The position numbers and the translations under genes are program-made. Below, in pieces: positions 1 through 7,901 of a stretch of 64,000 bases of DNA (its first letter is position 1; every line of letters begins with the position of its first letter). The notes under the pieces are model-generated. The model saw only the letters and a program-made list of their open reading frames with translations. It ran no database searches and had not been told where the DNA came from. Source of the DNA: Methylicorpusculum sp. (GTDB taxonomy: Bacteria > Pseudomonadota > Gammaproteobacteria > Methylococcales > Methylomonadaceae). Where the stretch lies: assembly GCF_030651835.1 (NCBI RefSeq), contig NZ_JAUSBX010000094.1:20109-84108 (forward strand), written 5' to 3'.

Positions 1-261
1 CAGTCCGCCGAAACCCAGCAAACTGTTGCGACGCCCCCCGCAATTACGACGGGCGAAATCGTACGTGCGCCCATGGCAGGTAACATTCTGAAAATTAATG
101 TAGGTATAGGTAGTATCGTAAAAGAGGGCGATGTGGTTGTGATCATGGAAGCCATGAAAATGGAAACCGAAGTTCGCGTTAAAAACAGCGGCACAGTAAG
201 TGCGATAAATGTCAAAGATGGTGCTGCTGTTGCTGTGGGTGATGCGTTGATTTCTTTATAA
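1..261 (+). CDS. C-terminal biotin-carrier domain (partial)
   Basis: This open frame enters from the left edge without a start and ends at TAA 259-261. The roughly 65-residue tail is a biotinyl/lipoyl-attachment domain: it contains the biotinylation motif EAMKMET, with the central Lys as the attachment site, in the usual beta-sandwich context (APMAGNI near its start, GDALISL at its end). The hydrophilic Thr/Pro/Ala-rich linker before it is typical of decarboxylase alpha subunits (oxaloacetate decarboxylase OadA type) or of a GcdC-like carrier. It would carry carboxybiotin between carboxyltransferase and decarboxylase or carboxylase sites. The enzyme cannot be named from this end alone because the catalytic part lies outside the window. 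Confidence 0.85.
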   Translation, partial: QSAETQQTVATPPAITTGEIVRAPMAGNILKINVGIGSIVKEGDVVVIMEAMKMETEVRVKNSGTVSAINVKDGAAVAVGDALISL

Positions 262-316
262 CCCTTCAATTGAATCGAGGCCGGAATTTTTTGCTCCGGC
301 CTCAAGCCACACCGAT

Positions 317-1003
317 CTATTCACGCCGACCGCCTCTTTCATTTCTTCCTTCTCTTTCTGGCCTCTCCATTCTCTGTTCTTGCTGTCTTGGTTCGCGCTG
401 ATTAAATTGAGCATTTCGGGCAATCGTTTGACTTTCGTTTCTTTCGTTTCTTTCGTTTCTTTCGTTTCTTTCGTTTCTTTCGTTTCTTTCGTTTCTTTCG
501 TTTCTTTCGTTTCTTTCGTTTCTTTCGTTTCTTTCGTTTCTTTCGCTGCTTCCTTCTCGCCGATTGAATGAAGGCCTATCGCCGCGATTGCTCGCTTGCG
601 GTGTGACTCGATCACTTCGTGACCCTTCTCGCCTATCATTTCGAACTTCGACTCTACGACGGTCTTTATCGTCTTCTTTGCGAGAGTAATCAAAACCATC
701 TTTTCTCCGATCATTCCCATGATCGTATCTATCCGGCTTACCTTGCCATTTTGGTACCGGCCTAATGACCTCAACCCTTTTGTTGATTACCGTAACCGGA
801 GTTCTGCGCTCAATTATTCGCACAGGAGCAGGTGCGTAATATTCTCGGTAGGCAGGCCGGGCCGAATAATAACTGCTGTAAATACGGGTATCAGAACGAG
901 GGTAAACGGGATAATACTCGGTACTTTGATAAACTCCGCGGGATGCACAACCGGAAACTGTTATGAGCACGGCCAATAGGATTAGTTTTCTAATGCTGTT
1001 CAT
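317..1003 (-). CDS. Putative lipoprotein with Arg-Asn-Glu tandem repeat
   Basis: The start is taken at the ATG at 1003 (MNSIRKLILL), because it gives a clean lipoprotein signal peptide ending in the lipobox VSGC; an upstream in-frame start at 1054 would add 17 residues and spoil it. The mature protein has a Tyr/Arg-rich segment, then a highly charged Arg/Asp/Glu region with about twelve RNE repeats (DNA 434-544) and a charged tail. No enzymatic domain is recognisable. The protein should be anchored in the cell envelope. The repeat also leaves the other frames open, so overlapping frames here are artefacts. The first part resembles small YXWGXW/RcnB-like basic envelope proteins, but only loosely. 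Confidence 0.6.
   Translation of the reverse strand: MNSIRKLILLAVLITVSGCASRGVYQSTEYYPVYPRSDTRIYSSYYSARPAYREYYAPAPVRIIERRTPVTVINKRVEVIRPVPKWQGKPDRYDHGNDRRKDGFDYSRKEDDKDRRRVEVRNDRREGSRSDRVTPQASNRGDRPSFNRREGSSERNERNERNERNERNERNERNERNERNERNERNERNESQTIARNAQFNQREPRQQEQRMERPEREGRNERGGRRE
434..544. repeat. 9-bp tandem repeat, about 12 copies
   Basis: Twelve uninterrupted copies of the 9-mer TTTCGTTTC (plus strand) lie inside the lipoprotein gene at 317-1003 and encode Arg-Asn-Glu on the minus strand. The unit is a multiple of three, so copy-number change alters protein length without a frameshift. Confidence 0.95.
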
Positions 1004-1112
1004 TTGCTTATCCTTCCTCTTTGAAGTATGGATAAAGTTTGCTCCGAACAGCATGAATCAGAAGTGAATGCCAAGACAACATCGAATTAAATTTATGCGC
1101 GTGGGTTTACCG

Positions 1113-1273
1113 CAGTAATTCCCAGTTTGACGATAAAAAAAGGGGGGCTTAAGCTGAGGATGTCGGCAGCAGGGATGCTGCCGTCAAGCCCTCATAGATG
1201 GGTCTACGGCATTCCTCGCAAGGCTTACGCCACTCCTTGATGACATATTAAAAGTTCAAACTGGGAATTGCTG
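1113..1273. mobile_element. MITE-like nested palindrome, 161 bp
   Basis: The ends 1113-1130 and 1256-1273 are an 18-bp inverted repeat with one mismatch (core AATTCCCAGTTTGA against TCAAACTGGGAATT). The interior contains the smaller palindrome GGCAGCAGGGATGCTGCC (1172-1189). Near-identical 11-mers flank it, GGGTTTACCGC (1103-1113) and GGGTTCACCGC (1274-1284), possibly a target duplication. There is no coding capacity. It sits between the lipoprotein start and the reductase stop and could also act as a transcription barrier. Confidence 0.6.
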
Positions 1274-1289
1274 GGTTCACCGCCAAAAT

Positions 1290-1865
1290 TCAATCTGCTT
1301 TTAATTTTGATGAATACTTAACCAGTTCTGCACCAAGCGCCAGAACCGTTGCATTGTTTTGGTCATCGCTTAATGTTCCATTAGTTAAAAATGCTTGGCC
1401 GGCATGAGTCAAAGCAAATTGACCGGGTAAAACCACAATACCGATATTAGCCAATAGCATTCTTAAAAACACCAAGCCTCTTAACCCGCCTAATGCACCG
1501 GGTGAAGCTGACATAATCGCTGCACATTTACCTCGATAAGCGACCAAGGGTTGCTCATCGCCCTCTTTTCGGGAAGCCCAATCCAGAACATTTTTCAGCA
1601 AGGGGGTAAAAGCGCTGTTGTATTCAGGTGAAGCAATTAAAAAGCCGTCATGCTCTATTAAAAGTTTTTTAAATGCTTTGACTGTTTCAGGCATACCTTG
1701 TTCAGCTTCAAAATCCTGATCAAAAATCGGCATCGGATAATCGGCCAGATTGACGACGGTAACTTCCCCACCAGCTTTTCCGGCGCCTTCCGCAGCCAAC
1801 TTAACTAATTTCTGATTAAAAGAATCTTTCCTTGCACTCCCCGAAAAAGCCAGAATTTTTACCAT
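1290..1865 (-). CDS. NADPH-dependent FMN reductase family protein
   Basis: The 191-residue flavodoxin-like protein has the family hallmarks: an N-terminal phosphate-binding loop GSARKDSFN right after strand 1, and the flavin-contact motif SPEYNSAF followed by LKNVLDWASR. Length and motif spacing match the ChrR/YieF/AzoR-like NADPH:FMN reductases, which reduce quinones, chromate or azo compounds using FMN in the cytosol. It starts 29 nt after the symporter stop on the same strand and is probably the last gene of an operon with the symporter and the DUF502 protein. The substrate cannot be told from sequence. Confidence 0.88.
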   Translation of the reverse strand: MVKILAFSGSARKDSFNQKLVKLAAEGAGKAGGEVTVVNLADYPMPIFDQDFEAEQGMPETVKAFKKLLIEHDGFLIASPEYNSAFTPLLKNVLDWASRKEGDEQPLVAYRGKCAAIMSASPGALGGLRGLVFLRMLLANIGIVVLPGQFALTHAGQAFLTNGTLSDDQNNATVLALGAELVKYSSKLKAD

Positions 1866-1894
1866 TTAAATTCCCCTGTAATTAAAAAGATTCT

Positions 1895-3244
1895 TCATTT
1901 TGTTGATCCGCTACTGATGTGATAATCCGATGTCAATCGAAAAACAACAGGACTTAAAAGCGCCAACGCAATCAAATTGGGGATTGCCATCAATCCGTTC
2001 ATGATGTCGGCTAATAACCATATCGTACTCAATTTCCCCATCGCGCCCAAGGGAACAGCACAAATCCACAGAACTCGAAACGGAAGAATTACTTTGATAC
2101 CAAACAAAAATTCGGCACACCGTTCGCCGTAATAACTCCAGCCAACAAGGGTTGTAAACGCAAAAATCACAATTCCAAAAGCAACAATATAGCCGCCCCA
2201 ACCGGGCAAAGCGCTATTGAAAGCGAATGCCGTCAAGGCCGCACCGGTCTCACCGCTATCCCATGAATCGGTAATGACAATGACCAACGCGGTCATCGTA
2301 CAAATAACCAGTGTATCTATAAACGTTCCCAGCATCGCAATAGTTCCCTGCTGCACTGGGTTATGGGTTTTAGCTGCCGCATGGGCAATAGGCGCACTTC
2401 CAAGTCCCGCCTCATTGGAAAAAATGCCTCTTGCTACGCCGTATCGCACTGCCGCCCATACGCCCACTCCGGCAAATCCGCCTGTCGCAGCCGTTGGATT
2501 AAATGCGCTGTGAATTATCGTCATAAATGCGGCTGGCACGGCCTCAATATTGATACCGATAACCAGAAGAGCCCCGGCGACATAGCCAATCGCCATGAAA
2601 GGGACCAACTTTTCAGCCACTTCGGCAATACGGGTAATTCCGCCCAAAATTACAAAGGCAACCAGAACGGTCAGGATTACAGCCGTCACTTCATTTGGCA
2701 TACTAAATTGTAGCGAGACGGCACTGGCAACTGAATTTGCCTGAACCATATTCCCTATTCCAAATGAAGCCAAAGTACCGAATGTAGCAAACAACGGGGC
2801 TAACCAATACCATCGCTTTCCCAAACCATTTTTAATGTAGTACATGGGACCACCGACATGCTTGCCCAAATGATCGGTCTCTCTATACTTAACGGCCAGC
2901 AAAGACTCCGCATACTTGGTAGACATCCCGAATAAAGCGGTCATCCACATCCAGAAAACCGCGCCTGGCCCCCCCATATAGATAGCGGTTGCAACTCCGG
3001 CAATGTTTCCTGTACCTATTGTGGCGGATAAAGCCGTCATGAGGGCTTGATAAGGCGTAATGTCACCTTCTTGCTCGGACTTTCTTCCCCGCCAAAGCGA
3101 AACAAACGCATGCGGCGTGTTAAGCCAGGTAAAGGCTTTAAGCCCCAATGTCAGGTAAATACCCATACCCAGTAATAGAGCCATCGTAGCAGGCCCCCAA
3201 ACAAAACCACTGAGTTGATTAAGCCAATCATGAAAGACATCCAT
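1895..3244 (-). CDS. Sodium:alanine/glycine symporter (AGCS family)
   Basis: This 449-residue polytopic membrane protein has the family's key segments: the signature GTGNIAGVATAIYMGGPG, then FWMWMTALFGM and KYAESLLAVKYRE, and the Asn-Glu-Ala motif FSNEAGLGSAPIAHAAA in the second half. Length and hydrophobic pattern (about 10-11 helices) are normal for the family, so it should import alanine, glycine or a related amino acid with sodium. Its ATG overlaps the stop of the upstream DUF502 gene (TGATG, 1 nt), which indicates translational coupling. Confidence 0.92.
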   Translation of the reverse strand: MDVFHDWLNQLSGFVWGPATMALLLGMGIYLTLGLKAFTWLNTPHAFVSLWRGRKSEQEGDITPYQALMTALSATIGTGNIAGVATAIYMGGPGAVFWMWMTALFGMSTKYAESLLAVKYRETDHLGKHVGGPMYYIKNGLGKRWYWLAPLFATFGTLASFGIGNMVQANSVASAVSLQFSMPNEVTAVILTVLVAFVILGGITRIAEVAEKLVPFMAIGYVAGALLVIGINIEAVPAAFMTIIHSAFNPTAATGGFAGVGVWAAVRYGVARGIFSNEAGLGSAPIAHAAAKTHNPVQQGTIAMLGTFIDTLVICTMTALVIVITDSWDSGETGAALTAFAFNSALPGWGGYIVAFGIVIFAFTTLVGWSYYGERCAEFLFGIKVILPFRVLWICAVPLGAMGKLSTIWLLADIMNGLMAIPNLIALALLSPVVFRLTSDYHISSGSTK

Positions 3245-3834
3245 CAGGATAACTTATTCACTTCAGCGATCTTGTCATAATCCACTCCGACACTGATTAT
3301 AAAACTGGTAGCCTCCTCAACATTCATCTCTGATTTAATCACTCTGCTCTTATCGACGATAACGGTAAAACCGGAGGTGGGATTGGGTGAAGTTGGAACA
3401 AACAAAATATAACTATCTTCAAATTTGTTGGTTACATAGGCAGGCACCCAAAGCCCTTCTTTTGGATATTCCACATACACCACTTCACGCGCATCTTTTC
3501 TATCGTGAGAGGAAAACATATTGATCACTTTTTTAGTGACACGATAGATGCTGTTTAAGAGCGGAATTCTGTCAATGATGAAATCAAATGCGGCAATAGC
3601 CCAAAACTTACCTTCTTTGACTATTTTATGGCCAATTAACACCAACAACAGAAAACTGACTGCAAAAACCATGGATGTATACAAGTAACTGTCGGCATAA
3701 CCATAGACCAGCCCAAAAAGATCGGCCACCCTGTCTTTAACAAAAATGACAATCTGCAGCACTATAACGATGGGGATAACGGCAAAAATACCGATTAGAA
3801 AATTATTAAATATTTTCTTTAAAGAAACATTCAT
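3244..3834 (-). CDS. DUF502 family membrane protein
   Basis: The 196-residue protein has two hydrophobic segments near the N-terminus (about residues 13-32 and 50-70) and then the conserved soluble part: IPLLNSIYRVTKKV, the strand with YPKEGLWVPAYVT, and FVPTSPNPTSGF. This pattern is that of the DUF502 family of bacterial membrane proteins, whose function is not established. It is the first gene of a three-gene unit with the symporter (1-nt overlap) and the FMN reductase. A 9-bp inverted repeat lies in its leader at 3868-3900. Confidence 0.85.
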   Translation of the reverse strand: MNVSLKKIFNNFLIGIFAVIPIVIVLQIVIFVKDRVADLFGLVYGYADSYLYTSMVFAVSFLLLVLIGHKIVKEGKFWAIAAFDFIIDRIPLLNSIYRVTKKVINMFSSHDRKDAREVVYVEYPKEGLWVPAYVTNKFEDSYILFVPTSPNPTSGFTVIVDKSRVIKSEMNVEEATSFIISVGVDYDKIAEVNKLS

Positions 3835-3867
3835 ATCACTTTTCTCATTAAATTAGACGTTAAAAAA

Positions 3868-3900
3868 GTCAATATAGCTATTTGAGAGCTTTATATTGAC
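3868..3900 (-). promoter_or_regulatory. Inverted repeat in leader of DUF502 operon
   Basis: GTCAATATA (3868-3876) and TATATTGAC (3892-3900) form a perfect 9-bp inverted repeat, with a further AGCT pairing inside, 34-66 nt upstream of the DUF502 start. It could be a repressor operator or an RNA hairpin. No known regulator motif is recognised. Confidence 0.35.
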
Positions 3901-4338
3901 TGACTCGAATATCGGAATGGTTATTACCGTAGATAAAGCCATTCTATTCTGAAAAACATGGACAACGTTAAAATGACAGCACTCATTGAACGAGACCCGT
4001 TTTGCTTTTTTAATTATAGATATGCCAATAGGAACAAAATAAAGATGACCATTGGGCCGTTCAGCCATCCATTTAAGGTATTTAAATTTTCACGCTTTCA
4101 GGTAAGTACTGAATTTGAAGTACACTTTAACTATAACCACTTAAATTTAGTTAAGCGAGGATAAGCCATAGCGTTTTTCGAGGCAAGTACAAGCGGATAT
4201 TATCGCCTGTTCTGTAAGAAAATTATGCGGGATATTTCTGAGGACTTGGGCGGATAAAATCCACTGCGAGATTCAATCCGGATGGGGAAATTAAATAACA
4301 GCAGATCAAATGAGAAACTGCCTGGCCAAAAATTAAAC
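3901..4338. other. Intergenic region without recognisable gene
   Basis: About 440 bp of AT-rich sequence between the divergent leader of the DUF502 operon and the terminator of the PEP-CTERM-like gene. Short frames here lack ribosome-binding sites and recognisable protein character. Nothing else is supported. Confidence 0.5.
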
Positions 4339-4362
4339 AAAAAAAAGGGGCGCAAGCGCCCC
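4339..4362 (-). terminator. Rho-independent terminator
   Basis: Read on the minus strand, GGGGCGC (4362-4356) pairs with GCGCCCC (4353-4347) and is followed by an eight-base U run (4346-4339). It lies just downstream of the PEP-CTERM-like gene. Confidence 0.9.
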
Positions 4363-4383
4363 CTTCTAAACTGGATACAAGAA

Positions 4384-4908
4384 TTATGCAGTCACAACGT
4401 TAGCTGAAATGCGTTTTTTGCGTCCAACACTTGATAAAAGACCTACTAAACCAGCGCCGAACATCCAGATTGCAGATGGTACAGGAATCGGAGCAGTAGC
4501 TTCAAAAGGTGTAATATCAGTTGCATATAAAATGGTAAAACTGGTTCCAGCTAAAAATACAAACTGATAGGTATCAGCTACATTTAAAACTGGCCCTACT
4601 GAAAAAGGCAGATACCAGCTACCGGCAGATTTCCAAGCAACTTGGAAATCACTAGCAACTGAACTTGCTGGTGAAGAACCCCAATTAATCGTTGAAGCGG
4701 GTTCTAAAAATTCACCAGAAAACGTCAGAAGAGGAGCATCTGTAGAAATATCTGCAGATCCACCAAAAATTCCGAACGTATCTGTCAATGGTGTAAATGC
4801 ATTGATAGATATAAATGCACTGCTACCGTCTGTTGCAGCCCAGTTTGCCGAAGCAACACTGGTCACAACCATTAAAATTAAAACACTAAGAGATTTTTTA
4901 AGAAACAT
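4384..4908 (-). CDS. Exported PEP-CTERM-like surface protein
   Basis: The start is set at the ATG at 4908, which has GGGTG a few bases upstream and gives a signal peptide (MFLKKSLSVLILMVV... cleaved near SASA-like VASA). The C-terminus is a tripartite sorting signal: PIPVPSAIWMFGAGL motif, hydrophobic helix, then the basic cluster GRKKR. This is the PEP-CTERM/VPxxAxWLFGS variant common in methanotrophs, processed by an exosortase. The middle is Ser/Thr/Ala-rich with no known domain. The leader contains a c-di-GMP-I riboswitch (4929-5012), and a strong terminator follows, so it is a monocistronic, c-di-GMP-responsive surface or matrix protein. An alternative start at 4920 adds four residues. 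Confidence 0.8.
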   Translation of the reverse strand: MFLKKSLSVLILMVVTSVASANWAATDGSSAFISINAFTPLTDTFGIFGGSADISTDAPLLTFSGEFLEPASTINWGSSPASSVASDFQVAWKSAGSWYLPFSVGPVLNVADTYQFVFLAGTSFTILYATDITPFEATAPIPVPSAIWMFGAGLVGLLSSVGRKKRISANVVTA

Positions 4909-4928
4909 AATTACACCCATTTTGAAAA

Positions 4929-5012
4929 GTGCGACCAGACTGTCTGAACAGGTCAATCATGATTCAGACTCTTGGCTTTCCGTCCCTACCTCACGATAGG
5001 TTTAGCCTGACT
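4929..5012 (-). ncRNA. c-di-GMP-I (GEMM) riboswitch
   Basis: Read on the minus strand, this leader has the GEMM-I core in order: AGGCUAAACC (5008-4999), a 6-bp stem with GNRA tetraloop (CCUAUC-GUGA-GGUAGG, 5000-4985), then GGGACGGAAAGCC (4986-4974), GAGUCU (4972-4967), a stem GUCUGAA/UUCAGAC and the closing AGUCUGGUCGC (4941-4931). These align to the family pattern GGC-AAACC / GNRA hairpin / GGACGCAAAGCC / GGGUCU / AGCCGGGUUGCC; the visible changes are a U inserted after GGC and C-to-G in GACGC. It ends about 21 nt before the start codon of the PEP-CTERM-like gene, so control of translation initiation is likely. Confidence 0.75.
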
Positions 5013-5449
5013 TATACGATTACTAAAGAATCCCTTTGTTTAAAATTGAATCATACATTCAAGTTAAAAAACGTATGATCTATAATCCAAATATGGTCCT
5101 TCACATTTGGCATTATCCCTAGCTTGTATTAAATAGACCTTAATAGAATACCAAGCGGTTGAACATAAAAAATTACTCATTTATTCAGCAGCGATCGAAC
5201 CAACCCACCAACATAATTCGTAAGCTTATGTTTTACAGTAACTATTTATAAAACCCCACCCCCTCAGCGCTTGCTCAAAGAAGACTTTTTAAGGGTTAGA
5301 TTGAAATGTTACATTTTTATTTTGATTAAAATTTGAGGGGGATTTAAGTTAATTTATATTTACAGCTACATTATTACCTAAAAAACAACTTATTAAAATT
5401 GTACTAAAGTGCTAAGCATTAACACTGTAAACAATTTCACTTTTTGAAA
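5013..5449. other. Intergenic promoter region; inverted repeat
   Basis: AT-rich region between the riboswitch and the end of phoR. The perfect inverted repeat TTGAAT-CATAC-ATTCAA (5046-5062) sits where the promoter of the riboswitch transcript would be and may be an operator. No gene is supported. Confidence 0.4.
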
Positions 5450-6736
5450 TCACTCCTGCTCATAACAGATGACGCTCTCCGGAAACACACAGCTAAAACA
5501 ACTGCCTTTTCCTAATTCACTGGCTATTTCCAGGCGTGCATTATGATTTAGCAATACATGCTTGACGATCGCAAGACCCAAACCGGTACCGCTTAGTTTA
5601 CGATTTCGCTTAACGTCGACACGATAAAAACGCTCAGTAATCCTTGGAATCTCAAGCGGAGCAACACCTTCCCCATGATCGACCACATCAAGCCTGACCT
5701 CATTGCCGTCCCTATACCAGCGAACGCTTACCAATGATTCTTCTGGCGAATATTTCAATGCATTGATAAGGAGATTACTGAAGGCACTTCGTAAGTCTTC
5801 CTGGACACCTATAAGCCCTTTCGGCGTCTCCAATAACAACTGTATTCTTTCGGAGGCGCTTTTAAGATTTCCCTCTTCATTGCAAATAGCTGTCAAGAGC
5901 CCGCATACATCAACACAGACTGTTTTTTTTCTTTGCGTTTCCAACCGAGTCAGCAGCAGCAAATCATCAACCAGGTGCTCCATTCTTTCTGTCTGGTTTT
6001 GCATTTGGCGCAGCGAATTGGTGAGTAAAGGTGAATCCTGATCATCCATGTCCTTTAAGGTCTCCAGATAGCCCTTAAGCACCGTCAGAGGCGTTCTCAG
6101 TTCGTGCGATACATTTGCGACAAAATCCTTACGCATACTCTCCATCTTTTTTAATTGCGTAACATCCTGCGCCAACAGGAGTCGCAACCCAGCACCGTAG
6201 GCGACAACTCTAACAGACAAAATAATGCCGCTATCTACGGGCGAGGGAATGATGATGGCATTGTCAAAACTACCCATCTTCAAATAACTGAGAAAATCGG
6301 GATGACGAAATAAATTAATAATTCGCTGCCCTTTGTCGGCTCTTTGTAAACCAAGCACTCTCATGGCTGATTTATTGGCCCATTCAATTTCATCGTGCCC
6401 GCCTAAAACAACTGCCGCATCGGGCAATGCTTCAGTCGATTTACGAAACTGATCAATCATTTTGGTCAGCTTTTTTTTACGCTTTTTTTGACTTTTTCTG
6501 AGCCTGTAAACGTGATAGTAAATATCGCCCCAAATCCCGTTATTTTCCGGATACTTTCCTGCACCACCAAACTTGATCCATTTTTCAAACCGGTAAACCT
6601 GAATATACTGACGTAAAAGCAGAAGACTGAGAGCAACTAAATAAAGAAGGAAGAAGTGCCCTATAAAAACACCCAAAAGCCCTAAAAGAATCAATAAGGT
6701 AATTAGCAACAGAATTTCTTTATGCCATAGCGTCAT
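5450..6736 (-). CDS. phoR: Phosphate regulon sensor histidine kinase PhoR
   Basis: The 428-residue kinase has two N-terminal hydrophobic helices (about residues 8-45) with almost no periplasmic loop, a PAS domain (about 95-190), the dimerisation/phosphoacceptor motif VSHELRTPLTVLKGYLE (His near residue 212) and the ATPase with NLLINALKYSPEE, DHGEGV and GTGLGLAIVKHV. The lack of a sensor loop is characteristic of PhoR, which reads phosphate status through the Pst transporter and PhoU. It follows phoB after 4 nt in the same operon. A weak AT-rich hairpin overlaps its stop (5434-5450). Confidence 0.93.
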   Translation of the reverse strand: MTLWHKEILLLITLLILLGLLGVFIGHFFLLYLVALSLLLLRQYIQVYRFEKWIKFGGAGKYPENNGIWGDIYYHVYRLRKSQKKRKKKLTKMIDQFRKSTEALPDAAVVLGGHDEIEWANKSAMRVLGLQRADKGQRIINLFRHPDFLSYLKMGSFDNAIIIPSPVDSGIILSVRVVAYGAGLRLLLAQDVTQLKKMESMRKDFVANVSHELRTPLTVLKGYLETLKDMDDQDSPLLTNSLRQMQNQTERMEHLVDDLLLLTRLETQRKKTVCVDVCGLLTAICNEEGNLKSASERIQLLLETPKGLIGVQEDLRSAFSNLLINALKYSPEESLVSVRWYRDGNEVRLDVVDHGEGVAPLEIPRITERFYRVDVKRNRKLSGTGLGLAIVKHVLLNHNARLEIASELGKGSCFSCVFPESVICYEQE

Positions 6737-6740
6737 ACAG

Positions 6741-7433
6741 TCAGTCTATTAATGAAAACCGGTAACCAAAGCCACGAACTGTCTGAACCAAGTCCTCACG
6801 ACCGTATTCTGCCAATATCTTTCTTAAGCGCCGGATATGGACATCCACTGTTCGCTCTTCGATATAAACGCTTCTTCCCCAGACTTGATCAAGCAATTGC
6901 GTGCGGCTATAGACTTTATCCGGATGAGTCATAAAAAATTGCATAAGACGGAATTCGGTTGGACTGACTTCCAATTGTTTGTCACCGAGGGTAAGACGGT
7001 GCTGCTCGGTATCCAAAATGATATCGCCCAAACTAATCTGGGCTAAATCCTGAATTTTACCGGCTCTTCGCAGCACTGCGCGAATTCTGGCCACCAATTC
7101 TTTTGGCGAAAAAGGTTTGGTCATGTAATCATCCGCGCCTATTTCCAGGCCTCGTACTTTATCCTCTTCCTCGCCCCGGGCAGTCAGCAAAATAATGGGA
7201 ATCTCCCGGCAAAACTGATCTTTTTTTAAGCGCCTGGCCCATTCGACACCGGACATACCGGGCAACATCCAATCCAGCACAATCAGATCTGGTTGATGAT
7301 CACTTAATGATTTGTTGGCCTGCTCGGCATCGGAGATCCCTGTTGCATGAAATCCAGCCTGCTCCAAAACCATCACCAGCATGTCCCTGATAGCATCTTC
7401 ATCTTCAACAACAAGAACCGATATCCTAGTCAT
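6741..7433 (-). CDS. phoB: Phosphate regulon response regulator PhoB
   Basis: The 230-residue OmpR-family regulator has a receiver (acidic pair VVEDEDA, phosphoacceptor in IVLDWMLPG, Lys in TKPFSPKEL) and a winged-helix domain (about residues 130-228: VSPTEFRLMQFF, VYIEERTVDVHIRRLRK). Length and both domains match PhoB closely. When phosphorylated by PhoR it activates phosphate-starvation genes. A candidate Pho box lies at 7479-7496, which would give autoregulation. Confidence 0.95.
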   Translation of the reverse strand: MTRISVLVVEDEDAIRDMLVMVLEQAGFHATGISDAEQANKSLSDHQPDLIVLDWMLPGMSGVEWARRLKKDQFCREIPIILLTARGEEEDKVRGLEIGADDYMTKPFSPKELVARIRAVLRRAGKIQDLAQISLGDIILDTEQHRLTLGDKQLEVSPTEFRLMQFFMTHPDKVYSRTQLLDQVWGRSVYIEERTVDVHIRRLRKILAEYGREDLVQTVRGFGYRFSLID

Positions 7434-7478
7434 AAATACACATGTTTCGCTTTAATGCTTGATTTTAACAGTTAGTGT

Positions 7479-7496
7479 ATTACATTTTTATGACAA
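7479..7496 (-). promoter_or_regulatory. Candidate Pho box upstream of phoB
   Basis: On the minus strand the sequence TTGTCATAAAAATGTAAT contains TGTCAT and TGTAAT in direct repeat with 11-nt spacing and an A-rich spacer, the layout of a PhoB site (CTGTCAT-AWWWC-TGTCAY). It lies about 46 nt before the phoB start. The second half-site is imperfect. Confidence 0.55.
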
Positions 7497-7725
7497 GACT
7501 CATCAGCACTCAGTTAAAACACAAGAACTTATGCTCAAAAGCCGTCTGATGAGCTCCCTGGGTGGTTGATGTCTGATGGGAAAATGCAAAGCGTGGAAAA
7601 TCAGTATTGATGATGCTTGAAGGAATAATCGCCGAAAGCGGCAATTAAGAATAACCAAACACGAGAGCATGAAGGCCAAAACGAGGTTTTATGCATCCTT
7701 GCACAAATATCCTGCCAAAACATAA

Positions 7726-7888
7726 CCTGATTATAAAGATCAATCAGCTCAGTCAAAAATCGTCATCTCGGCAGGGATTGCCGAGATCCAGGTGCCATGG
7801 ATGGCGAGCGCCGAACACATCCTTGTGCTCTAGATTCCGGCAATCCCTGCCGGAAAGACGTTGTTGCTGAAGCATCTTTATAATCAGG
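7726..7888. mobile_element. MITE-like nested palindrome, 163 bp
   Basis: Outer arms CCTGATTATAAAGAT (7726-7740) and its exact complement (7874-7888) enclose a second, imperfect inverted repeat of about 30 bp (7761-7790 against 7831-7860), and each inner arm is itself a palindrome (CGGCAGGGATTGCCG and CCGGCAATCCCTGCCGG). The palindrome at 7835-7855 recurs exactly at 56935-56955. There is no coding capacity. It begins about 290 bp upstream of phoB and ends 13 bp before the end of the chemotaxis operon, where its transcript would fold into a long hairpin. Confidence 0.65.
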
Positions 7889-7901
7889 AAACATAATGAC
7901 T

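Noticed and set aside
256..774. Long minus-strand frame rich in Lys-Glu-Thr, overlapping the lipoprotein
   Set aside because: It is opened only by the 9-bp tandem repeat; no signal peptide, start site or domain supports it.
3853..4164. Small frames on both strands in the 3.8-4.2 kb gap
   Set aside because: No ribosome-binding site, low-complexity AT-rich composition and no protein features.
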